From: an uncultured Prevotella sp.
GTDB taxonomy: Bacteria; Bacteroidota; Bacteroidia; Bacteroidales; Bacteroidaceae
Length of the DNA: 7,778 nt
Direction: 5' to 3'
NCBI GenBank assembly: GCA_947303825.1
Contig: CAMYZK010000107.1
Location: forward strand, 1 to 7,778
The position numbers and the translations under genes were made by a program. Every line of letters starts with the position of its first letter. The stretch's first letter is position 1. The notes beneath the pieces were generated by a model that saw only the letters and a list, made by a program, of their open reading frames with translations, made no database searches and had not been told where the DNA came from. Positions 1-4,932 of this stretch are shown here, one piece after another.

Positions 1-169
1 TTTGGCTGCCGCCGAAGGCACTTCCGCTCAACAATAAAAACAAAAAAGTTTTTTTGTTTTGTATTGTGCTCGCTTATTCGTACCTTTGGCTGCCGCCGAA
101 GGCACTTCCGCTCAACAATAAAAACAAAAAAGTTTTTTTTGTTTTGTATTGTGCTCGCTTATTCGTACC
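1..169. repeat. Two tandem copies of an 84/85-base promoter-bearing repeat
   Basis: Copy 1 spans 1-84 and copy 2 spans 85-169. The only difference I see is one extra T in a T-run (7 T at 49-55, 8 T at 133-140). Each unit begins TTTGGCTGCCGCCG, passes through an A-run/T-run quasi-palindrome, and ends CGCTTATTCGTACC. After copy 2 the sequence continues TTTGC, so the first four bases of another unit are present before it diverges. The window opens exactly on a unit boundary, so more copies could lie upstream. The unit is not plausibly coding: it is low-complexity and the protein homology downstream begins later. It looks like a recent duplication of the promoter region of the methyltransferase gene, or part of a dispersed intergenic repeat family. 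Confidence 0.95.
58..88 (+). promoter_or_regulatory. Upstream copy of the duplicated Bacteroidetes-type promoter
   Basis: TTTG at 58-61 is followed, after exactly 19 bases, by TACCTTTG at 81-88. This matches the Bacteroidetes primary sigma factor pattern (TTTG about 19 bases before TAnnTTTG). The last four bases of the -7 box are the first four of repeat copy 2, so the element is completed across the repeat junction. A transcript from here would start near position 95 and carry copy 2 in its leader. Activity is inferred from sequence only. Confidence 0.6.
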
Positions 170-173
170 TTTG
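143..173 (+). promoter_or_regulatory. Proximal Bacteroidetes-type promoter for the RNA methyltransferase
   Basis: TTTG at 143-146 and TACCTTTG at 166-173 are separated by exactly 19 bases, a full match to the Bacteroidetes promoter pattern. It is the second of two tandem promoters generated by the repeat. A start about 7 bases after the -7 box would leave a leader of only about 15 bases before the ATG at 195. That placement supports the internal ATG over an in-frame ATG at 54, which lies upstream of both -7 boxes. Confidence 0.75.
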
Positions 174-184
174 CACCGAATAGT

Positions 185-189
185 AGGAG
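185..189 (+). promoter_or_regulatory. Shine-Dalgarno-like AGGAG before the methyltransferase start
   Basis: AGGAG sits five bases before the ATG at 195. Bacteroidetes generally rely little on Shine-Dalgarno pairing, and the other starts in this window have no such motif. It may therefore be chance, but it is consistent with 195 being the true start. Confidence 0.35.
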
Positions 190-194
190 ATAGT

Positions 195-743
195 ATGAGA
201 AAGTTTCGTACCATAGAGATAGAACGGCTGACGGCCGAAGAGTTTCGTGAGGCCACAAAGATGCCGCTGACGGTGGTGCTCGACGATGTGCGGTCTATGC
301 ATAACGTGGGGTCGGTGTTGCGCACCTGTGATGCTTTCCGCGTGGAGCGCGTGGTGCTGTGTGGCATCACCGGCACGCCGCCCCATGCCGAGATTCACAA
401 GACGGCGCTGGGTGCCGAGGACAGCGTGGAGTGGACTTACGCGCCGTCGGCGCTAGAGGCAGTGAGGGAGCTTAGGGGGCAAGGCTGTGTGGTGCTTGGC
501 GTGGAGCAGGCCGATGGTTCAACAATGCTTCCCTCGTTCCGGGTGGAGCGGGGGAAGCATTATGTCATTGTGCTGGGCAATGAGGTGAAGGGCGTGCGTC
601 AGGAGGTTATCGATGTCTGCGACGGCTGCCTGGAGATACCTCAGATGGGCACCAAGCACTCGCTCAATGTCAGCGTGGCGGCGGGCATCGTGGTCTGGCA
701 TTTTGCCCGCGAGCTGCTGTTTGGAAAACTTATTTCATCTTGA
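195..743 (+). CDS. SpoU/TrmH-family RNA 2'-O-methyltransferase
   Basis: This 182-residue protein belongs to the SPOUT (trefoil-knot) class of S-adenosylmethionine-dependent enzymes that methylate ribose 2'-OH groups in tRNA or rRNA. The three SpoU motifs are present. Motif 1 is HNVGSVLRTCDAF at residues 36-48, with conserved Asn37 and Arg43. Motif 2 is VLGNEVKGV at 126-134. Motif 3 is IPQMGTKHSLNVSVAAGI at 148-165, with conserved Asn158. The protein is only the catalytic domain, with no N-terminal L30e-like substrate-binding domain as in RlmB/TsnR types. It is closest in plan to short TrmH-like proteins; the target nucleotide cannot be told from sequence. The reading frame is open back to an ATG at 54, but that start lies in the promoter repeats and adds 47 low-complexity residues. 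I therefore chose 195, which follows a promoter and an AGGAG. The 3' end overlaps the convergent CapA-like gene by 14 bases, and I see no terminator between them. Family is very likely; exact substrate is unknown. Confidence 0.93.
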   Translation: MRKFRTIEIERLTAEEFREATKMPLTVVLDDVRSMHNVGSVLRTCDAFRVERVVLCGITGTPPHAEIHKTALGAEDSVEWTYAPSALEAVRELRGQGCVVLGVEQADGSTMLPSFRVERGKHYVIVLGNEVKGVRQEVIDVCDGCLEIPQMGTKHSLNVSVAAGIVVWHFARELLFGKLISS

Positions 744-1791
744 TGTTGCCTGCCGAGTCGATGAATGACTGGCTCTGCGGCACATCGGCATCGGAGAGCG
801 ACTTTATCTCGCGTATCACGGCACCCGTCTTGTCAGTGCGCGGGCCTATGCCTTTCTGCTGAATGAAGGGGTAGATCTTTCCCTTGAGAAACTGTCCCGT
901 CTTCTTGTCTATCTTTATCTCAATGAGGGGAGCGTAGCCAGAGATGCCCGTAAGGCTCACGCTGTAGGGTGTGCAGAAGTTTCCCAGGCTGTAGGCTATG
1001 AAGCGCCCCTTGTAGACCTCGGTGGCGCGCATCACGTGTGGGCCGTGGCCATAGACCACGTCGGCTCCGTGGTCTATGCAGAAGTGTGCCAGCTGCCGCA
1101 GCGAGCCTCGGTCTTCGCCCAGGAAGGTCTCCATGCCCTGTGGCAGGTGGTTCTTGCTGCGGCCCTCGGCCCCTCCGTGGAACGACACCACCACCAGGTC
1201 GCATCGCTTCACCAAGTCGTCAACGATGCGTCCCACCGTCTTCAGGTCGGTGTGGCGTATGGTGTAGGCATTATGGCCAAAGGCACACAATCCTATCTTT
1301 TTTCCGCCACGCTCTATGACGGCACTCTCCACGCGGCCGTTAATGCCCGAGAAGGCTATGCCCTGCTCGCGCAGGCATTTCTCGGAGGAGATGATGCCCT
1401 CGGTGCCGAAGTCGTTGGCATGGTTGTTGGCCATGCTCATATAGTCGAAGCCTACCTCCTTGAGCCTTGGCGCGAAGCGTGTAGGCATGCGGAACGACCA
1501 GCTGTTAGGCCCAGTGCCTTTAGTACTCTTGCCGCCGTCGCAGAGTGCTCCCTCGAGGTTGCCCACGGTGAGGTCGGCACGCTTCAGCAGGTGGGCGGCA
1601 TCCTTGAAGATGTCGCGCCCGTCGTTGGCAGGCAGCTGTACGGTGGGGTAGGTGGTACCCATCATCACGTCGCCCACCATGGCGATGGTGAGCGTGTCGG
1701 TCTTTGCAGCAAAGCTGGAAAATGAAAAGTGGCTAGCAAGCATTATCATGCCTGTAAGCCACATCTTGCGGTTCGTTGTCCTCATTATCAT
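730..1791 (-). CDS. CapA-like metallophosphatase, exported
   Basis: This 353-residue protein is of the CapA/PGA_cap family, a calcineurin-like metallophosphoesterase fold named for CapA/PgsA of poly-gamma-glutamate capsule synthesis. Visible motifs in order are VGDVMMG (39-45, Asp41), GNLEGAL (77-83, Asn78), ANNHANDFG (121-129, Asn123-His124), SFHGG (203-207, His205), YGHGPHV (247-253, His249 and His252) and SLGNF (268-272). These fit the metal-binding sites of the fold. An N-terminal signal peptide (about residues 1-29, basic MRTTNRK then a hydrophobic run ending FAA) predicts export. No lipobox cysteine is visible. Start: Met1 at 1791 and Met3 at 1785 are both possible; Met3 gives the cleaner signal peptide. 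The gene begins 5 bases after the stop of the NlpC/P60 gene, so the two are almost certainly one operon. No other pgs/cap genes are nearby, so a capsule role is not supported. A role in envelope or cell-wall metabolism is inferred from its partner. Confidence 0.9.
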   Translation of the reverse strand: MIMRTTNRKMWLTGMIMLASHFSFSSFAAKTDTLTIAMVGDVMMGTTYPTVQLPANDGRDIFKDAAHLLKRADLTVGNLEGALCDGGKSTKGTGPNSWSFRMPTRFAPRLKEVGFDYMSMANNHANDFGTEGIISSEKCLREQGIAFSGINGRVESAVIERGGKKIGLCAFGHNAYTIRHTDLKTVGRIVDDLVKRCDLVVVSFHGGAEGRSKNHLPQGMETFLGEDRGSLRQLAHFCIDHGADVVYGHGPHVMRATEVYKGRFIAYSLGNFCTPYSVSLTGISGYAPLIEIKIDKKTGQFLKGKIYPFIQQKGIGPRTDKTGAVIREIKSLSDADVPQSQSFIDSAGNIKMK

Positions 1792-1796
1792 TATTA

Positions 1797-2375
1797 TTAT
1801 TTTACTCGACGGACACCCACGTAGCGGCGCTGGTAGTAGCCCTCGGTGCTCTTGCTTATCTTCACGCCCTGCTTGGTGCTGGCGTGGATGAAGTGGAATG
1901 TGTCGGACACAGGGTCGTAGTCAAGAATTATTCCCACGTGGCCAACGCCTTTGCCCGAGCGTGGACTGGTGAAGAACACGAGGTCGCCGGCCTGCATCTC
2001 GCTGCGCTTGATGGGGGTGTTGATAGCATACTGCTCGCGTGAGGAGGCACCAATCCACACATTGTTCTGGTGCTTATAGACATAGCTGGTAAATCCTGAG
2101 CAGTCGAAGGTCTTGGGACCCTTGCTGCCCCACACGTAGCGTGCGCCGATATGCGAGAAAGCCTCGCCCAGCAGGTTCTCGGTCATCAGCTCGTCATAGT
2201 TGAGTGTTTGTCCGTCGGTATAAAGAAAATCAAAGTTCCCTATTTCTTCTTCATCGCCTCCTGCTCCGAGCGACATCAGCTCGTCTACTACTTCCTGGTT
2301 TGACTTTGTTTGACCGAAGGTGGTGCCTACGGAAAGGCACAAAAAGGTAAAGGCGCAAATGAAGATCTTTCTCAT
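1797..2375 (-). CDS. NlpC/P60 (C40) cell-wall peptidase, secreted
   Basis: This 192-residue protein matches the NlpC/P60 cysteine-peptidase family, which cleaves peptide stems of peptidoglycan, typically at D-Glu/diaminopimelate-type bonds. An N-terminal signal peptide (MRKIFICAFTFLCLSVGTTFG, about residues 1-21) directs export. A short acidic linker (DEEEIG, 41-46) precedes the catalytic domain at roughly 65-188. Catalytic residues are visible: Cys92 in FDCSGF, His146 in GVGHVGI, and His164 in HFIHAS as the third polar residue. GARYVWG at 77-83 is the usual entrance motif. The size is that of a single-domain enzyme with no SH3 or LysM targeting domain. It is the first gene of a unit with the CapA-like gene 5 bases downstream, and has a -7 promoter element about 70 bases upstream with a small hairpin in the leader. 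Family assignment is strong; the exact bond cleaved is not determinable here. Confidence 0.95.
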   Translation of the reverse strand: MRKIFICAFTFLCLSVGTTFGQTKSNQEVVDELMSLGAGGDEEEIGNFDFLYTDGQTLNYDELMTENLLGEAFSHIGARYVWGSKGPKTFDCSGFTSYVYKHQNNVWIGASSREQYAINTPIKRSEMQAGDLVFFTSPRSGKGVGHVGIILDYDPVSDTFHFIHASTKQGVKISKSTEGYYQRRYVGVRRVK

Positions 2376-2393
2376 AATTTAGTTGTTAGTTTA

Positions 2394-2410
2394 TGTGGCA
2401 AAGAGCCACA
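2394..2410 (-). promoter_or_regulatory. Small stem-loop in the leader of the NlpC/P60 gene
   Basis: A perfect 6-base inverted repeat (TGTGGC, 5-base loop, GCCACA) lies between the predicted transcription start (near 2435) and the start codon at 2375. In the minus-strand transcript it would form a hairpin ending about 18 bases before the AUG. There is no U-run after it, so it is not a terminator. It could affect translation or mRNA stability, or be chance. Confidence 0.45.
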
Positions 2411-2441
2411 GTGATTGTTGTTACTTGGATTAAAACGGTTG

Positions 2442-2449
2442 CAAAGGTA
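2442..2449 (-). promoter_or_regulatory. Promoter -7 element for the NlpC/P60-CapA unit
   Basis: On the minus strand the sequence reads TACCTTTG followed by CA, a full match to the Bacteroidetes -7 box TAnnTTTG. The region where the -33 TTTG should sit, 19-21 bases upstream, is occupied by the GC-rich stem of a terminator, and no TTTG is seen there. Either the -33 contact is dispensable here or the promoter is weak. The implied leader is about 60 bases. Confidence 0.65.
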
Positions 2450-2450
2450 C

Positions 2451-2475
2451 AAAAAAAGGCGCGGGTAGCCGCGCC
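2451..2475 (-). terminator. Intrinsic terminator of the gpmI-DA1-like unit
   Basis: A perfect 7-base GC stem (GGCGCGG, loop of four, CCGCGCC, at 2458-2475) is followed on the minus strand by seven T residues at 2457-2451. It lies about 100 bases after the stop of the DA1-like gene. On the plus strand the same hairpin is followed by AGTTTG and a run of eight T, so it could also act in that direction, although no plus-strand gene leads into it. The T-run directly abuts the promoter of the next unit. Confidence 0.85.
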
Positions 2476-2556
2476 AGTTTGTTTTTTTTGCCTGTTTTTA
2501 ACAATTGTGTGCTTTTAACACCAATCATTTTAACCGAATTCAGTTTTTATTACATC

Positions 2557-2598
2557 TTAACTCTTAACTCTCAACTCTCAACTCTTAACTCTTAACTC
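2557..2598. repeat. Six tandem heptamers, T(T/C)AACTC
   Basis: Six consecutive 7-base units read TTAACTC, TTAACTC, TCAACTC, TCAACTC, TTAACTC, TTAACTC. On the minus strand they read GAGTTAA or GAGTTGA. Three units fall inside the 3' end of the DA1-like gene and supply its last codons and its TGA stop; the other three lie in the 3' untranslated region. Seven is not a multiple of three, so a change in copy number would alter the C-terminal frame only. Confidence 0.95.
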
Positions 2599-3267
2599 CC
2601 TAATCGCTTCCTGCCATCCTCCGTGGTCGTAGTAGTGTTTCATGATGCGTAGGCCTTCGCCGTAGACAGGGTCGGGCGACTGTAGCTGTCTCTCTATCCT
2701 TGCCTTTGCCTCGGCATTGCCTATCGCGTTGAGAATGAAGTAGCTGCCCAGGTTGCAGAATCCTTCGCAGTGCACCGCATCGGGACTGATGTTGTGGTCG
2801 TACTGCCAGATGTGCAGCAGCTCGTGTGCCAGTATGTCGGCAAAGGCCACCACCGATATGTGTCGATAGAAGAACACGGTATAGTCGCGCCCTACGCCCT
2901 GTGCCAGTCCGAGCACCCCGGGTCGTCCGCTTCGCTGCCTGAGCTGCTCAGGTGTCATGGAGCGCAGGCGGCACATCTCCACATGGCCTATGGGTGTGCG
3001 GCGGTAGCACTCCTTTATCCACCGGGCCATGCTGGCGCACTGTTCCTCGGTGATGATGTTGCGCTGACAGATGGAGCATAGCATGTCACCGCCTCCGACA
3101 TTTATAGCATGGGTGTCGCAGAAGCGTCCGCAACTAACACAGAACTGAACCTGGCTCCTGTGCGTTTCGCACACACAGTTGCCGGCCCAGTCCATATAGT
3201 AGCGGCCCCACCCAATGGGGTGACTGCCTAAGATGCAAGTCTTCACTCTTAATCGCAGATCAGGCAT
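2578..3267 (-). CDS. DA1-like zinc metallopeptidase with LIM-like N-terminus
   Basis: This 229-residue protein has a Cys/His-rich N-terminus (Cys11, Cys31, Cys33, His36, Cys43, Cys46, Cys50, His53, Cys64, Cys67) followed by a peptidase-like domain with HELLH at 148-152 and Glu168 in HCEGFCNLG. The order of LIM-like zinc knuckles, GVLGLAQ (117-123), HExxH and a downstream Glu is that of the DA1 family, known from the plant ubiquitin-activated DA1 peptidases and also present in bacteria. There is no signal peptide, so it is probably cytoplasmic; bacterial substrates are unknown to me. Position 14, where a CxxC knuckle would have its second Cys, is Gly. The ATG at 3267 overlaps the gpmI stop by 19 bases. 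A GTG at 3246 would start MKTCIL two bases after that stop and is a credible alternative (222 residues). The C-terminus ELRVKS is encoded by heptamer repeats. Very likely co-transcribed with gpmI. Family call is good; function is unknown. Confidence 0.82.
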   Translation of the reverse strand: MPDLRLRVKTCILGSHPIGWGRYYMDWAGNCVCETHRSQVQFCVSCGRFCDTHAINVGGGDMLCSICQRNIITEEQCASMARWIKECYRRTPIGHVEMCRLRSMTPEQLRQRSGRPGVLGLAQGVGRDYTVFFYRHISVVAFADILAHELLHIWQYDHNISPDAVHCEGFCNLGSYFILNAIGNAEAKARIERQLQSPDPVYGEGLRIMKHYYDHGGWQEAIRELRVKS

Positions 3268-4769
3268 TCTCCCGTCATGTCCTTAGGCTGCTCCAGTCCC
3301 ATGATATGTAGTATGGATGGAGCAACGTCGGCCAGTCGACCGTCCTTTACTGTGGCCGAGTTGTTGTCGGTGACGTAGATAAACGGTACGGGGTTGAGCG
3401 AGTGGGCGGTGTTGGGAGTGCCGTCGGGGTTGATGGCATTGTCGGCATTTCCGTGGTCGGCAATGATGATGGCCTCGTAGCCGTTCTTCTTTGCGGCCTC
3501 TATGACGTCGCGCACGCAGCGGTCAACGGCCCACACTGCCTTTGCTATGGCGTTGTACACTCCGGTGTGTCCCACCATGTCGCCGTTGGCAAAGTTCACC
3601 ACAATGAAGTCGTACTGCTGGGTCTTGATAGATGCCACCAGCTTGTCTTTCACCTCGTAGGCCGACATCTCGGGCTTGAGGTCGTAGGTGGCCACCTTCG
3701 GCGAAGCCACGAGTATGCGGTCTTCGCCGGCGAAGGGTGCCTCACGCCCTCCGTTGAAAAAGAACGTCACGTGGGCATACTTCTCTGTCTCGGCAGTATG
3801 CAGCTGTTTCTTTCCCTGTGCCGAGAGGTACTCGCCCAGCGTGTTCTCTACATTCTCCTTGGGGAAGAGGATGTGCACGCCGGTGAAGTTGGCATCGTAG
3901 GGAGTCATGCAGTAGTACTGCAGTCCAGGAATGGTGTGCATGCCCTGCTCTGGCATGTCCTGCTGTGTGAGGACGATGGTGAGCTCCTTGGCACGGTCGT
4001 TGCGGAAGTTGATGAAGATGACAACATCTCCCTCTTCGATGGTGCCGTTGACGGTGGCATTGTGTATGGGCTTGATAAACTCGTCGGTCACTCCCTCGTC
4101 GTAGCTCTCCTGCATGGCAGCTACCATGTCGGTGGCCTGCTTGCCTTCGCCGTTCACCAGCAAGGTGTAACCTTCCTTCACTCTTTCCCAGCGCTTGTCA
4201 CGGTCCATGGCGTAGAAGCGTCCCACGATAGAGGCGATGGCAGCATCGTTCTTGGCACATACGTCGGTAACCTGCTCTATGAATCCCTTTCCGCTCTTCG
4301 GGTCGGTGTCGCGACCGTCCATAAAGCAGTGCACAAAGGTCTGGTTCTTTAGTCCGTAGTGCTTGCCCACCTCAATGAGTTTGAACAGGTGGTCAAGGCT
4401 GGAGTGAACGCCGCCATCGCTACAGAGTCCCATGAGGTGCAGCTTCTTGCCGTTCTCCTTGGCGTAGGTATAGGCGGCCTTCACCTGCGGGTTCTCCACA
4501 ATGCTGTTGTCGCGGCATGCGCGGTTTATTTTCACCAAGTCCTGATAGACTATACGTCCGGCGCCAATGTTGAGGTGCCCTACTTCTGAGTTGCCCATCT
4601 GTCCGTCGGGCAGTCCGACGTCCTCGCCGCTGGCCTGTAGCTGTGAGTGTGCCGACACTGCTGTGAGATAGTCAAGGTAAGGAGTGGGCGTATTGTAAAT
4701 CACGTCGCCCTTTCCGTGTTTTCCGATTCCCCATCCGTCGAGAATCATAAGTAATGCTTTCTTTGCCAT
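3249..4769 (-). CDS. gpmI: 2,3-bisphosphoglycerate-independent phosphoglycerate mutase
   Basis: This 506-residue enzyme interconverts 3-phosphoglycerate and 2-phosphoglycerate in glycolysis and gluconeogenesis, in the cytoplasm, using two Mn2+ ions and a phosphoserine intermediate. All signature sites are visible: Asp11 (LDGWG), catalytic Ser61 ([10 protein letters not shown]), His122 (GGVHSS), Asp151-Arg153-Asp154 (MDGRD), Arg184 and Arg190, Arg256 and Arg259 (NFRNDR), Lys330 ([14 protein letters not shown]), Asp397 and His401 (GDMVGHTG), Asp438-His439 (ADHGNAD) and His456. Length is normal for the family (about 505-515). The frame is open to an ATG at 4805, but that start lies inside the -7 promoter box and adds 12 unrelated residues. 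The ATG at 4769 gives the canonical [14 protein letters not shown] start. It is the first gene of a two-gene unit, with the DA1-like gene overlapping its stop. No SD-like sequence is seen. Confidence 0.98.
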   Translation of the reverse strand: MAKKALLMILDGWGIGKHGKGDVIYNTPTPYLDYLTAVSAHSQLQASGEDVGLPDGQMGNSEVGHLNIGAGRIVYQDLVKINRACRDNSIVENPQVKAAYTYAKENGKKLHLMGLCSDGGVHSSLDHLFKLIEVGKHYGLKNQTFVHCFMDGRDTDPKSGKGFIEQVTDVCAKNDAAIASIVGRFYAMDRDKRWERVKEGYTLLVNGEGKQATDMVAAMQESYDEGVTDEFIKPIHNATVNGTIEEGDVVIFINFRNDRAKELTIVLTQQDMPEQGMHTIPGLQYYCMTPYDANFTGVHILFPKENVENTLGEYLSAQGKKQLHTAETEKYAHVTFFFNGGREAPFAGEDRILVASPKVATYDLKPEMSAYEVKDKLVASIKTQQYDFIVVNFANGDMVGHTGVYNAIAKAVWAVDRCVRDVIEAAKKNGYEAIIIADHGNADNAINPDGTPNTAHSLNPVPFIYVTDNNSATVKDGRLADVAPSILHIMGLEQPKDMTGECLICD

Positions 4770-4802
4770 AGTATAAAAAGATGTTTCTCTGTTTTTCAGG
4801 TG

Positions 4803-4810
4803 CAAAATTA
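4803..4810 (-). promoter_or_regulatory. Promoter -7 element for gpmI
   Basis: On the minus strand the sequence reads TAATTTTG followed by CA, matching TAnnTTTG. It lies 33 bases before the gpmI ATG at 4769 and would give a leader of about 25-30 bases. No clear TTTG is present at 19-21 bases upstream; the nearest similar sequence is TTTA at 4827-4830. I rate this as moderate. Confidence 0.6.
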
Positions 4811-4868
4811 ATCATTTTCAGCATAATAAAGGAAAAAGGCGGTGTTTTTTTCAAACTTTTCCACAAAC

Positions 4869-4902
4869 TTTGACATAGCTTAGAAAAAAAGTTGTAACTT
4901 TG
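4869..4902 (+). promoter_or_regulatory. Promoter for the C10 protease gene
   Basis: TTTG at 4869-4872 and TAACTTTG at 4895-4902, followed by CA, are separated by 22 bases, slightly longer than the usual 19-21. Transcription would start near 4909, giving a leader of about 24 bases to the ATG at 4933. It is oriented away from the gpmI promoter, and the two -7 boxes are about 85 bases apart. Confidence 0.68.
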
Positions 4903-4932
4903 CAGCATTGGAACCTAAAAACTGTTATTAAT

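Noticed and set aside
1..169. Possible CRISPR array from the tandem repeats
   Set aside because: There are only two long abutting units with no spacers between them, and no cas genes nearby.
54..194. Upstream in-frame ATG that would extend the methyltransferase by 47 residues
   Set aside because: It lies in the promoter repeats, upstream of both -7 boxes, and encodes low-complexity sequence unlike the family N-terminus.
1036..1725. Plus-strand open frame of 229 codons
   Set aside because: It is antisense to the CapA-like gene, which has clear motifs and a signal peptide. The frame is a by-product of GC-rich codon use and has no recognisable domain.
2496..2534. Three direct TTTTAAC repeats spaced 15-17 bases (2496, 2513, 2528)
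   Set aside because: They lie in an AT-rich 3' untranslated stretch between a stop and a terminator. Short AT-rich repeats are expected there by chance and the spacing is irregular.
3402..4352. Plus-strand open frame of 316 codons
   Set aside because: It is entirely antisense to gpmI, whose catalytic residues are all intact. The product is a Val/Gly/His-rich string typical of a mirror frame.
4770..4805. Upstream ATG that would extend gpmI by 12 residues
   Set aside because: The start codon falls in the -7 promoter element, and the family N-terminus begins at the ATG at 4769.
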